The notes under the pieces were generated by a model. The model was not told where the DNA came from, made no database searches, and saw nothing but the letters and a program-made list of their open reading frames with translations. Position numbers and translations under genes: made by a program. DNA of 64,000 nt, from assembly GCA_947307055.1 (NCBI GenBank), contig CAMZHX010000007.1:1-64000 (forward strand), read 5' to 3'. Position 1 is the stretch's first letter. Each line of letters opens with the position of its first letter. Below are positions 1 to 8,028 of this stretch, one piece after another. The stretch is from an uncultured Selenomonadales bacterium. GTDB taxonomy: Bacteria > Bacillota > Negativicutes > Selenomonadales > Selenomonadaceae.

Positions 1-63
1 CTCATAATACACTTATTATATCACTTTTTACCCTTTATGAACACCTGTTCTTAAAGTTCAACA

Positions 64-100
64 AAAAAAATTTCCCCCCTGCTAGCAGAAGGGAAAAATT
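64..100 (-). terminator. Terminator after the GNAT gene
   Basis: On the minus strand a GC-rich inverted repeat (CCC...GGG around a CTGCTAGCAG core) is followed by a run of eight T, just past the acetyltransferase stop codon. It fits a Rho-independent terminator closing the three-gene sugar operon. Bases 1-63 are AT-rich and show no gene. Confidence 0.65.
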
Positions 101-102
101 TT

Positions 103-555
103 CTATTCGAGTGTCAAGGCTATTTCGTCGCAATTCGCAAATTTTGGGCAGTCAATGCATTCCTTCCAAATTTTATGCGGCAGTGATTCTTTAGTTGTCA
201 GCTCAAAGCCCAGCGATTTGAAAAACTCTGGTTTATAAGTCAGCGTGAAAAATTTTTTGACTCCGACGGTGCGCCCTTCCTCCAAAAGTTTTTTCACGAT
301 AGCTGAACCGATTCCATGTCGCGAAAAATCCGGGTGAACCGCCATCGAGCGCACTTCCGCCAATTCGTTCCACGTCAAGTGCAATGCGCCCACTCCGACT
401 ATTTTCCCGTCCAACTCTGCCACGACGAATTCTCTAAGCGTCTCGTAAAGGACATTGTAGGGCTTGGGAAGCATGAAGCCTTGCGCCGCGTAGCCCGCGA
501 TTAAATTATAAATTTCGTCCACGTCTGCAAAAGTCGGCTTGCGATAGATAAACAT
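103..555 (-). CDS. GNAT family N-acetyltransferase (short ArgA-like)
   Basis: A 150-residue single-domain Gcn5-related acetyltransferase. The acetyl-CoA site is seen as VRSMAVHPDFSRHGIGSAIV, the R-x-x-G-x-G/A signature at about residues 68-87, followed by the typical FYxxLGF-like stretch (EFFKSLGFE). The sequence resembles the short ArgA-type amino-acid N-acetyltransferases of Firmicutes, which make N-acetylglutamate for arginine synthesis, but no arginine gene is nearby. The C-terminal Cys pair (CIDCPKFANC) is common in that subgroup. The ATG follows the epimerase stop directly, so it is translated as the last gene of the cytidylyltransferase-epimerase operon. Substrate is unproven; acetylation of a sugar or amine in the same pathway is an alternative. 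Confidence 0.8.
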   Translation of the reverse strand: MFIYRKPTFADVDEIYNLIAGYAAQGFMLPKPYNVLYETLREFVVAELDGKIVGVGALHLTWNELAEVRSMAVHPDFSRHGIGSAIVKKLLEEGRTVGVKKFFTLTYKPEFFKSLGFELTTKESLPHKIWKECIDCPKFANCDEIALTLE

Positions 556-1605
556 TCACAGCACCTGCAATTTGTCTCTCAAAATCTCAACGGTTTTCTT
601 GACGCCGGAGCGCGTATCGTCTTTGGGCGACCAACCTAAGCCGCGCAGTTTTTCATTCGGCATGATTGCATTGACCGCCTTTGAAAAGCCTTTAGCCTGC
701 GTAGCGTCGGGAATCTCGAAGACAACTTTTTTACCGGCAAGCCCGCTGATATATTCGGCAATCTCGCGCAAAGATAAAATATCGCTAGAGTCGGCGACGT
801 TGTAAGCCTCGCCGCAATCGCCCTTCAACATGCAGTATAAAATTCCGCTGACAGCGTCGGTCGCGTAGCAGTAAGAAAATCTCGGCACGCCCTGACTTTT
901 CAAAACAATATCCTCGCCGCGAACGCCATTCATAATAAATTCGCTCATCGCCTTTGAATCGTCAAGCCGCATCGTCGCGCCGTAAATCCTCGACAGGCGC
1001 GGAATAACAATATCCATTTTGTGCTGACTGATATAAGCTTGGCAGAGAGCCTCGCCCGCTCGCTTGCTTTCGGGATAACCTGCGCGGAGCGTATTGCAAT
1101 CAATGTAGCCGCAATATTTTTCGTCGAACAGGTCGGCAGGGTCAAGCCCTTTGCCGTAAACTTCGACGGTCGAGACGAAAACAAAGCGTTCAATATTTTT
1201 CCTGCGCCCGAACTCCAAAAGATTATACGTACCCAAAATATTCGTCGTGACGGTGCCGACAGGGTCATTGGCGTAGAGGTAGGGGTGAGTGTTGCTCGCC
1301 GCGTGAATTATGAAATCAACGTCGCAATCAAGTTCGATTGGCTCGTTGACGTTGAGCTTGACGAACTCGAAATTTTTATCGTCGAGGTAATCGGCGAAAC
1401 GTTCCCTAGCGATTTTCTCATTGCGCCCCGCCGCGAAGATTTTCACGCCGATATTTTTTTGCATGAGCACATCGACAAGCACCGTGCCGATAAGACCGCT
1501 CGCGCCAGTCAGAAGCAAACTTTTCCCCGCGAGTTTTTCCCACGGCAAATTTTCAGCGGCGACGGATTTTATATCTTCGGCGTAAATTTTGTGATTGATA
1601 TACAT
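556..1605 (-). CDS. NAD-dependent epimerase/dehydratase (SDR family)
   Basis: A 349-residue extended short-chain dehydrogenase/reductase acting on nucleotide sugars. The Rossmann motif TGASGLIG lies at residues 33-40, the catalytic Tyr/Lys pair (YPESK) at 177-181 and the STVEVYG strand near 145-151. The closest general match is the UDP-glucuronate decarboxylase/UDP-glucose epimerase type. It begins 9 bp after an IspD/TarI-like cytidylyltransferase behind a GAGGTG ribosome site. A cytidylyltransferase plus epimerase pair is common in surface polysaccharide loci, so the likely job is making or modifying an activated sugar or sugar alcohol. The exact substrate cannot be read from sequence. Confidence 0.85.
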   Translation of the reverse strand: MYINHKIYAEDIKSVAAENLPWEKLAGKSLLLTGASGLIGTVLVDVLMQKNIGVKIFAAGRNEKIARERFADYLDDKNFEFVKLNVNEPIELDCDVDFIIHAASNTHPYLYANDPVGTVTTNILGTYNLLEFGRRKNIERFVFVSTVEVYGKGLDPADLFDEKYCGYIDCNTLRAGYPESKRAGEALCQAYISQHKMDIVIPRLSRIYGATMRLDDSKAMSEFIMNGVRGEDIVLKSQGVPRFSYCYATDAVSGILYCMLKGDCGEAYNVADSSDILSLREIAEYISGLAGKKVVFEIPDATQAKGFSKAVNAIMPNEKLRGLGWSPKDDTRSGVKKTVEILRDKLQVL

Positions 1606-1614
1606 TTTAGCACC

Positions 1615-2334
1615 TCATTTGAGCCACGAAGTTTTTTTAGCGGAAATCAGCGTCTTGAACATCTCAATGTCGTCGACGGTCGTAATTTTGATATTTTTAT
1701 CGGAGCCGCTTGCAAAGTACAGCGTCTCACCCAAATCAACCATCATCGTATTGACGTAGGACGAACCGTAAATGCCAATCTCCTCCTCGAACGCTTTTTT
1801 ATAAGCCCAGTGAAGTTTACCGAGCTTGTAGGCTTGAGGAGTTTGGACGCGGCGCAAAGTTTCGCGCACGATATATTCTTTGGTGCAGGTGTCGTCGAGC
1901 TTTCTAAAAATCTGCTCGTTGTAGGGCAGGCTCGTGACGCCGTTGCCGTACTTCCTGCAAGTCGCGATAACGTCGGAAAGAACTTCTTCGTCGACCATTG
2001 GGCGAATCCCGTCGTGAATGACAACAATATCATCGTCGGTGTATTTTTCCTTTATCGCGAAAACGCCGTTGCGCGAAGACTCTTGGACGGTCGCGCCGCC
2101 TTCGACTATATCTTCCAACTTCGTGATATTGTATTGGCGGGAATAGGCGCGCAGAATATCATGCCAGCCGTCGAGGCACACGACAAAAATACTGTCGATT
2201 TCGGGATGCTTTTGGAAATTTTCCAACGTGTAAATAATTATCGGCTTGTCGTAAACGTTGATGAATTGCTTGGGAATGTCTTGGCGAGTGCGTTGCCCTT
2301 TCCCAGACGCGAGAATCAAAGCTATTGTACTCAT
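1615..2334 (-). CDS. IspD/TarI family cytidylyltransferase
   Basis: A 239-residue nucleotidyltransferase that transfers CMP from CTP to a phosphorylated alcohol. The CTP-binding loop LASGKGQR is at residues 8-15, KQF at 22-24 and HDGIRP at 107-112. IspD (methylerythritol cytidylyltransferase) and TarI/Bcs1 (ribitol-5-phosphate cytidylyltransferase) share these motifs. The sugar-epimerase partner downstream favours a polysaccharide role over isoprenoid synthesis, and no IspF follows. First gene of a three-gene operon; the ATG has an AAAGGAG site and a consensus promoter lies upstream. IspD remains possible. Confidence 0.83.
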   Translation of the reverse strand: MSTIALILASGKGQRTRQDIPKQFINVYDKPIIIYTLENFQKHPEIDSIFVVCLDGWHDILRAYSRQYNITKLEDIVEGGATVQESSRNGVFAIKEKYTDDDIVVIHDGIRPMVDEEVLSDVIATCRKYGNGVTSLPYNEQIFRKLDDTCTKEYIVRETLRRVQTPQAYKLGKLHWAYKKAFEEEIGIYGSSYVNTMMVDLGETLYFASGSDKNIKITTVDDIEMFKTLISAKKTSWLK

Positions 2335-2423
2335 TAAAAATTCGCTCCTTTAAAAATTTAGCCCTCCTAAAGGGGCTTTTGTCCAAATATTTATAAACAA
2401 CTATCATGTCAATTACTATACAA

Positions 2424-2452
2424 ATTATAGCACAATCGCCAACACACGGCAA
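2424..2452 (-). promoter_or_regulatory. Sigma70-type promoter for the cytidylyltransferase operon
   Basis: Minus strand TTGCCG at 2447-2452, 17-bp spacer, TATAAT at 2424-2429. A leader of about 80 nt follows, with a small hairpin (AGCCC/GGGCT, 2360-2377) just before the ribosome site; its role is unknown. The rest of 2335-2523 holds no gene. Confidence 0.65.
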
Positions 2453-2523
2453 GCGATAATAAAGTAAGACGCTAAATTTGCTGTGGTCATGAACGAACTT
2501 AAAATTCGGTGTAACCATCGGAA

Positions 2524-3609
2524 TTAAATTAAGAGGGAACAATCTGTGCCCAAAATATTTCCTGCGAAGTCTACAAGAATCGTTTTGACTTCCAACTTGC
2601 CGAAAACGTAACGTTCAGCCCGAAGACTTGCACGCGCTGCGATTTTTTTATAAACGTGCTCAAGGTGATTGGCTGATATAATTTGCGCGGCGTCTTCGGT
2701 AGTGTTAGCATCGAGGATTTTTTGAACTTCGTTTGCCGATAAACCTTCCGCCGCCGAATATGCCGCCAAAGTCTCAAGTCTGCAGTCTGCAACGCGATTA
2801 TGTGTGTGAAAAACTCCCGCCGCGACTTTTGCCAGCTTGCCGAGGTGCCCGCACAAAATTATTTTTTTAATCTGCCGCTCGACCGCCGCCTCCAACATGA
2901 ATCCGAGAAAATTACTCGTCTGAATTATCGCGCCGTCATCAAAGCCGAGTTGCTTTGCAATAGTCTCACCGATTTTGCCTGGCACGAAAATTAACGTGTT
3001 GAAACCTGCCGCCTTTGCTACGTCGATTTGCGGCACCAGAGAATTTTTAAAAGCTTCCTCCGACATCGGGCGCAATACTCCGGTCGTGCCGATTACCGAT
3101 AAGCCGCCCGCAACGCCCAAAATTGGATTTAAAGTTTTTTTCGCAAGCTCGACGCCTGCAGGGATTGAAATTTCCACTTCAAGCCCGCTGATATTAAATT
3201 CCGCCGCGACATTTTGAATCAACTTGCGCGGACCAGGATTGATTGCCGGTTCGCCGATTGGAAGTTGAAGTCCGGCTTTCGTGATATGCCCGACGCCCAA
3301 GCCCGCTTTGAAAATAATCTCGTCGCCCGAAATGCGCTTTACCGTCGTGAAAACCGACGTGCCGTTTGTAATGTCAGGGTCATCGCCGGAAAATTTCACG
3401 ACCTCTGCGCGGCAACCGTCAGAAAATTTTTCGACGCTCGCAATCGGAATTTTTAAAGGCGTGCCGTCCAAAGCAGTAATTTCGACTTCGCAGACAATTT
3501 CGCCCGTCGTTATAAAAATCAAAGACGCTTTGACGCCAGCCGCCGCACAAGCTCCGGTCGTATAGCCGCTCTGCAAAAATTTTTTATCTGTTATCGTACA
3601 TCTTTGCAT
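2524..3609 (-). CDS. cbiD: Cobalt-precorrin-5B C1-methyltransferase CbiD
   Basis: A 361-residue CbiD, which methylates C1 of the corrin ring in anaerobic (early cobalt) cobalamin synthesis using S-adenosylmethionine. The family hallmark GYTTGACAAA is at residues 15-24, followed by the expected DGTPLKIP, NPGPRKLI and GHLGKLAKVAAG blocks. The start is the ATG just before this motif; a further in-frame upstream extension would lie inside rmlB and looks non-coding. The start overlaps the 3' end of rmlB by 26 bp with no strong ribosome site, suggesting coupled translation. It is the only cobalamin synthesis gene in the window, while the B12-dependent mutase mutAB is 50 kb away. Confidence 0.92.
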   Translation of the reverse strand: MQRCTITDKKFLQSGYTTGACAAAGVKASLIFITTGEIVCEVEITALDGTPLKIPIASVEKFSDGCRAEVVKFSGDDPDITNGTSVFTTVKRISGDEIIFKAGLGVGHITKAGLQLPIGEPAINPGPRKLIQNVAAEFNISGLEVEISIPAGVELAKKTLNPILGVAGGLSVIGTTGVLRPMSEEAFKNSLVPQIDVAKAAGFNTLIFVPGKIGETIAKQLGFDDGAIIQTSNFLGFMLEAAVERQIKKIILCGHLGKLAKVAAGVFHTHNRVADCRLETLAAYSAAEGLSANEVQKILDANTTEDAAQIISANHLEHVYKKIAARASLRAERYVFGKLEVKTILVDFAGNILGTDCSLLI

Positions 3610-4603
3610 AATAATTTTTGTACTCGCCGCTGATAATTTTTTCCCACCAAGCGCGATTATCCAAATACCACGCGACAGTTTTCTTAATGCCGTCGTCGAA
3701 ATTGGTTTGAGGCGTCCAGCCGAGTTCGTTTGAAATTTTCGTCGGGTCGATGGCATAGCGTTGGTCGTGCCCTTTGCGGTCGGTGACGAACTCAATCAAA
3801 TCCTCGCCCTTGCCGAGAATTTTTAAAATCGTCTTGACGACATCGATATTTTTGCGCTCATTGTGCCCGCCGATATTGTAGACTTCGCCGACAGTGCCGC
3901 GCCGAATAATTAAATCAATCGCCGCGCAATGGTCTTCGACGTAAAGCCAATCGCGGACGTTAATGCCCTTGCCGTAGACGGGCAATTTCTTATCGTGGAG
4001 CGCGTTTATAATCATCAGCGGAATTAGCTTTTCGGGGAAGTGGTAAGGACCGTAATTGTTAGAGCAGCGGCTGATTGTCGCGGGGATTTTGTACGTGCGC
4101 TGATAAGCTTGAACCAATAAATCGGCGGCGGCTTTACTCGCGGAATAGGGGCTTGAGGTGTGCAGATTAGTAGTCTCGGTGAAAAATAGGTCGGGGCGGT
4201 CTAGCGGCAAGTCGCCATAAACTTCGTCAGTCGAAACTTGGTGGAAACGTTGAATGCCGAATTTTTTACAGGCGTCGAGCAAAACGCTAGTCCCGATAAT
4301 ATTTGTGCGCAAGAAAAGTTCGGGGTCTTCGATTGAGCGGTCAACGTGACTTTCCGCCGCGAAGTTCACAACAATATTAGGCTTTTCGGTCTCAAAAAGT
4401 TTATAAACATTTTCACGGTCAGCAATGTCTCCGCGCACAAATTTAAAATTCGGATTGCCCTGCGCGTCGGCTAAAGTTTCGAGGTTGCCAGCGTAGGTTA
4501 GTTTGTCTAGGCAAATAATTTCGTCGGCGGGGTGATTCTTTAGCTCGTAGTAAACAAAATTGCCGCCGATAAAACCTGCGCCGCCCGTCACAATGATTTT
4601 CAT
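3584..4603 (-). CDS. rmlB: dTDP-glucose 4,6-dehydratase
   Basis: A 339-residue RmlB/RfbB that converts dTDP-glucose to dTDP-4-keto-6-deoxyglucose, the second step of dTDP-rhamnose synthesis. The NAD site GGAGFIG is at residues 7-13; STDEVYGDLP carries the active-site Asp-Glu, and YSASKAA the Tyr/Lys pair near residue 150. The chosen ATG has a GGAGGG site; a longer upstream reading lacks one. No rmlA, rmlC or rmlD is adjacent, so the rest of the pathway is elsewhere. It lies directly after the amidase terminator and runs into cbiD. Confidence 0.93.
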   Translation of the reverse strand: MKIIVTGGAGFIGGNFVYYELKNHPADEIICLDKLTYAGNLETLADAQGNPNFKFVRGDIADRENVYKLFETEKPNIVVNFAAESHVDRSIEDPELFLRTNIIGTSVLLDACKKFGIQRFHQVSTDEVYGDLPLDRPDLFFTETTNLHTSSPYSASKAAADLLVQAYQRTYKIPATISRCSNNYGPYHFPEKLIPLMIINALHDKKLPVYGKGINVRDWLYVEDHCAAIDLIIRRGTVGEVYNIGGHNERKNIDVVKTILKILGKGEDLIEFVTDRKGHDQRYAIDPTKISNELGWTPQTNFDDGIKKTVAWYLDNRAWWEKIISGEYKNYYAKMYDNR

Positions 4604-4638
4604 TAAATGTTCCCTCCAAAGGTTTTCCGTCATGATAG

Positions 4639-4672
4639 CAAAAAAAAAGCCCCGCGTCATTAGCAGGGCGAA
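4639..4672 (-). terminator. Terminator after the amidase gene
   Basis: On the minus strand a GCCCTGC/GCGGGGC stem-loop (one wobble pair) is followed by nine T. It sits immediately past the amidase stop and before rmlB, so rmlB needs its own promoter. Confidence 0.75.
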
Positions 4673-4678
4673 AAATTT

Positions 4679-6301
4679 TTAACCGAAATAATCTTCGATG
4701 CCATCTAGGATACCTTGCGCGGCTTTCTCGACGCCTTCCTTTGAATCGAGGAGTTGTTCCTCTTCCTTGTTCGAGATGAAACCGAGTTCAATGAGCGTGG
4801 CGGGCATATCGGTATTTTTGACGACGTAGAAATTGCAAGGTTGAGTTCCGCGGCTAGGCGTGCCGAGTTGCTCGACCAAATTGCGGCGAATGCAATCGGC
4901 GAGCTTTTGACCTCTGCCGGAAGTGCTTTTGCCGTAGTAATAACCTGTCGTGCCGCGCGCTTCGGGTCGCGTGAAGCTGTCGGCGTGAATCGAGATGAAA
5001 ATATCTGCGCCGGCTCTGTTGCCTACGTCGCACCTTGCGCCGAGCTCTTCAATGTCGGACGCCTTAGCACCCTTTTCCGAAACTGTTCTATCTGTCTCGC
5101 GTGTCATGATGACTTCCGCGCCTTCAGCCTCAAGCAGTCTCCGAAGTTCGAGGGCGACTTTCAAAGTGACTGTTTTTTCCATTACGCCTGTCGGACCGAT
5201 TGCGCCTGCGTCGTTACCGCCGTGTCCTGGGTCGATTGCAATTTTCCTGCCCTTTAGCGTCATTAGGGTATTCAAATCGTCTTGCAACTCCTCGAAAGGT
5301 TTCTCGACGGTCTCTTCCTCTTTTTCCTTATCTTTGCCCTTTTTCTTGAGTTCCTTTTCGCGGCGTTCCTGTTCCTTCTTGAGTTCCTTTTCGCGTTCGC
5401 GCTGCTCCTTAATCTTGCGTTCTTGTTCTTTTTTTAATTCTTTTTCGCGGCGTTCCTGTTCCTTCTTGAGTTCCTTCTTGAGTTCCTTCTCGCGTTCACG
5501 CTGTTGTTTTTCTTTGAGCTCTTTTTCTCGTTGTTCGAGTTCTTTTTCGCGGCGTTTCAATTCTTTTTCGCGTTCTTCTTGCTCTTTGAGTTCTTGTTCG
5601 CGTTTTTCTCTGAGTTCGCGTTCTTTTTGTTCCCTAAGCTCTTGTTCTTCTTGCTCTTTAAGTTCTTGTTCGCGTTTAGCAAGTTCCTGTTCGCGGCGTT
5701 GCAATTCTAATTCGCGTTCGCGTTGCTCTCTAATTTCCCGCTCCTGCTTTTCCTTTTCGTCATCGGTGTCGACTATCTCGACATTAGACGGGACTTCTTT
5801 AATTGGCGGAGCGGGTTCAGTAGGGTTTTCCCTGGTTGGCTCCGGTTTATTTAGTTCGGGATTTTCTTTGAATTCGCTGTTGCCAATGTCGATAACGAAT
5901 CGCCAACCTGCCACGCCGCCGCTTGCGAAAAAGGGTCGAATATCGGCCATACTCTCGATAACTATTCTAACTGTTGTAGGGTCGAATTGCGCGACGCGGA
6001 ATTTTTTAGCCGCCAGCGATTTCAATTCCATTTCCTTTTGGACTTTGGGATTGAGCCAAGTGTCTTTCAAATCGATGATGATTCGCGACGGGTTCTCGGC
6101 GTAAGATTCTTTGAACTCGACTTTTTTTGTCATATCGGCGACGATTCGTATTGTGCCGGAGCCGTAGCCAACTCTTATCGCTTGCAATTCGGCAAGATTA
6201 GCCATGCGCTCTTTAAAGTTCGGTTCGGATTGTTCAGCCGCCTCTGCTGCCGTAGTCGCCGCAATCAAAATGAGGAGACCCAGCAAAATTTTTCTAATCA
6301 C
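4679..6301 (-). CDS. N-acetylmuramoyl-L-alanine amidase (AMIN + coiled coil + Amidase_3)
   Basis: A 540-residue exported cell-wall hydrolase cleaving the amide between MurNAc and L-Ala. The GTG start is set by an AGGAGG site 6-7 bp upstream. Order: signal peptide (1-22), AMIN-like beta domain for envelope targeting (about 35-140), Pro-rich linker (145-175), an extremely charged E/K/R/Q helix with heptad-like REQERELK units (about 178-350), then zinc-dependent Amidase_3 (about 360-540). Zinc ligands are in DPGHGG, the Glu after VMEK and SIHADS; the catalytic Glu is in ELGFISN. The long helix is much larger than the usual AmiC linker and may act as a periplasm-spanning spacer. Located 54 bp after an amino-acid permease gene. 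Confidence 0.9.
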   Translation of the reverse strand: MIRKILLGLLILIAATTAAEAAEQSEPNFKERMANLAELQAIRVGYGSGTIRIVADMTKKVEFKESYAENPSRIIIDLKDTWLNPKVQKEMELKSLAAKKFRVAQFDPTTVRIVIESMADIRPFFASGGVAGWRFVIDIGNSEFKENPELNKPEPTRENPTEPAPPIKEVPSNVEIVDTDDEKEKQEREIREQRERELELQRREQELAKREQELKEQEEQELREQKERELREKREQELKEQEEREKELKRREKELEQREKELKEKQQREREKELKKELKKEQERREKELKKEQERKIKEQREREKELKKEQERREKELKKKGKDKEKEEETVEKPFEELQDDLNTLMTLKGRKIAIDPGHGGNDAGAIGPTGVMEKTVTLKVALELRRLLEAEGAEVIMTRETDRTVSEKGAKASDIEELGARCDVGNRAGADIFISIHADSFTRPEARGTTGYYYGKSTSGRGQKLADCIRRNLVEQLGTPSRGTQPCNFYVVKNTDMPATLIELGFISNKEEEQLLDSKEGVEKAAQGILDGIEDYFG

Positions 6302-6320
6302 CCTAAAGCCTCCTCTTTTC

Positions 6321-6353
6321 AATGCGTAATGCGTAATGCGTAATTCGTAATTA
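6321..6353. repeat. Heptamer tandem repeat (GCGTAAT type)
   Basis: Four to five tandem 7-bp units (AATGCGT, last unit AATTCGT) between the permease stop and the amidase ribosome site. The same unit recurs at 14531-14562 and, in the opposite orientation, at 45940-45979. Confidence 0.85.
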
Positions 6354-6354
6354 T

Positions 6355-6999
6355 TTAAGTTTCGTACGAGCCGTAACGTTGTTCGAGCTTTTTGAAAACC
6401 CACGTGAGCACCGCCGTCATAGCAAGGTAGAAAATGCCAGCGATTACGAACGGCGTCATATCGAATTCCCTTTGGACAATCGTCCGCGCTACTCTCAACA
6501 AGTCGTTCATTGCCAAGATATAAATTAGCGACGTGTCTTTAACTAAATTTATCGTCTCATTCGAGATTGGCGGCAACACGACGCGCAACACTTGCGGGAA
6601 GATTATATAGCGCATCATCTGCCAGTGCTTGAGACCTAAAGCTTTTGCCGCCTCGTATTGTCCTTTTGGTATCGCTTGAATGCCTGCGCGGAAAATTTCT
6701 GCAAAGTACGCCGCGTAGTTCAGCGTGAACGCCAGCAACGCCGCCGCTACGTCCGGCAACATTATTCCGACCATTGGAAGCGCGAAGTACACGAACAATA
6801 GCTGTAACATTAACGGCGTCCCGCGCATTATCCAAACGTAGAATTCCATTAGGTAGCGAATCGGCGCGAAACTTGATATCCTTCCTAGTGCCGCGAACGC
6901 TCCTATCGGCAAGCTTAAAATTAAAGTCACGAAGAAAATTTCTAGCGTGACTTCTGCGCCCTGCAAGATAAGGAGCGTCATATCAAAAAATTTTTCCAT
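6355..6999 (-). CDS. Polar amino-acid ABC transporter permease
   Basis: A 214-residue inner-membrane permease of the His/Glu/Gln/Arg family. It has about five hydrophobic segments, the typical MRGTPLMLQL block near residue 60 and the EAAKALGLKHWQMM loop (EAA motif, about residues 137-150) that docks the ATPase. It lies after the solute-binding protein gene, separated from it by a hairpin repeat, and before the amidase. No ATP-binding subunit gene occurs in the window, so the transporter must borrow one encoded elsewhere. The ATG has only a weak AGGG site. Confidence 0.92.
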   Translation of the reverse strand: MEKFFDMTLLILQGAEVTLEIFFVTLILSLPIGAFAALGRISSFAPIRYLMEFYVWIMRGTPLMLQLLFVYFALPMVGIMLPDVAAALLAFTLNYAAYFAEIFRAGIQAIPKGQYEAAKALGLKHWQMMRYIIFPQVLRVVLPPISNETINLVKDTSLIYILAMNDLLRVARTIVQREFDMTPFVIAGIFYLAMTAVLTWVFKKLEQRYGSYET

Positions 7000-7017
7000 A
7001 ACAGATATTCCCTATCA

Positions 7018-7092
7018 AGGGGTAAGGGAGAAGGGAGAAGGGAGAAGTAGGGAAAAGACTTTTCCCATTTCCCATTTCCCTTTTCCCTTATC
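7018..7092. repeat. Purine/pyrimidine hairpin element of heptamers
   Basis: A purine arm of GGGAGAA units (about 7018-7057) faces a pyrimidine arm of TTTCCCA/TTTCCCT units (about 7060-7092), so the RNA can fold into a long hairpin. It fills the gap between the binding-protein stop and the permease start. Relatives are at 12851, 14079, 42831 and 61642. Confidence 0.85.
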
Positions 7093-7104
7093 AGCAATCG
7101 CCGA

Positions 7105-7914
7105 TTATTTTTTCTTTATGAGGTCAGCACCGAACCATTGCTCGGAAATTTTCCCTGCAGTGCCGTCCTTAACCATCTCGTCGAAAACTTTCTGAACTTT
7201 ATCGCGCAATTCGGTATCATCTTTGCGGAAGGCGATACCAAATTCAGTCATAGGTCCGACTTGCACATTGAGCGTATCGAAATCATTTGCGCGGTCTTTT
7301 ATGTTGTAACGTCCGACAATTTCATCGCAGATAAGCGCGTCGATTCTGCCGTTCTCCAAATCCATGAACGCGCTGACGTAATCGCCATAAGTTTTGAACT
7401 CAGCAAAGCTACTCTTTAAATCGGGAGTTGCGTCAATATAAGTTTCGGCAGTGGAGCCGGCTTGCGTGCCGACTTTTTTTCCGGCAAGGTCAGCTTCAGC
7501 CATGATGCCTTGAGCGTTGCCCTTCTTCACGAAGACGACTTGGCGATTGTCCATGTAGGGTTTGCTGAAGAGCATATTTTCTTGACGTTCGGGCGTTATG
7601 TCCAATCCGTTCCAGATTATGTCAATGCGTCCGGATTTGAGCTCAGCCTCTTTGCTGTTCCAATCGATTGCTTTGAATTCGACTTCGGAGCCGATACGCT
7701 TAGCGGCCTCTTTAGCAAGGTCGACATCGAAGCCGATAATTTCGTTCTTTTCGTCTTTGAAGCCCATTGGCTTATACTCGTCGTCTAGCCCGATGACAAT
7801 TTTTTTCGTATCGGACTTTGCGCCGCCGTCGGTTTTGGCAGGCTCATTACTTCCACCGCAACCCGCGAAAATCATCGTCACGAGCAGCAACGCCGCCATT
7901 AAAATTTTTTTCAT
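7105..7914 (-). CDS. Amino-acid ABC transporter substrate-binding lipoprotein
   Basis: A 269-residue SBP_bac_3 family protein. The N-terminus is a lipoprotein signal with lipobox IFAGC (Cys 19), followed by a Gly/Ser/Lys-rich tether. The mature part has the family pattern KIVIGLDDEYKPMGF, then GFDVDLAKEAAKRIG, then DITPERQENMLFSKPY. It captures a polar amino acid outside the inner membrane and delivers it to the permease encoded downstream. An AGGATG site precedes the ATG and a consensus promoter lies about 50 bp upstream. The ligand cannot be assigned. Confidence 0.93.
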   Translation of the reverse strand: MKKILMAALLLVTMIFAGCGGSNEPAKTDGGAKSDTKKIVIGLDDEYKPMGFKDEKNEIIGFDVDLAKEAAKRIGSEVEFKAIDWNSKEAELKSGRIDIIWNGLDITPERQENMLFSKPYMDNRQVVFVKKGNAQGIMAEADLAGKKVGTQAGSTAETYIDATPDLKSSFAEFKTYGDYVSAFMDLENGRIDALICDEIVGRYNIKDRANDFDTLNVQVGPMTEFGIAFRKDDTELRDKVQKVFDEMVKDGTAGKISEQWFGADLIKKK

Positions 7915-7959
7915 ACTTCAAATACATCCTTTCGCTGAAAAAATAATACGCCGCGTTGC

Positions 7960-7988
7960 ATTATACTTTATCGAGTTTTTCATTGCAA
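7960..7988 (-). promoter_or_regulatory. Sigma70-type promoter for the binding-protein gene
   Basis: Minus strand TTGCAA (7983-7988), 17-bp spacer, TATAAT (7960-7965), about 45 bp upstream of the lipoprotein start. Confidence 0.7.
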
Positions 7989-8028
7989 GCGCAGCGATAA
8001 AATTTTTGAAAACAAAATGAAAGCTCAT

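Noticed and set aside
1021..2337. 438-codon plus-strand frame opposite the epimerase and cytidylyltransferase
   Set aside because: Both minus-strand genes have clear catalytic motifs; the plus frame is a codon-bias shadow.
4995..6104. Long Ser-rich plus-strand frame opposite the amidase
   Set aside because: Shadow of the E/K/R-rich helix; no ribosome site or family resemblance.
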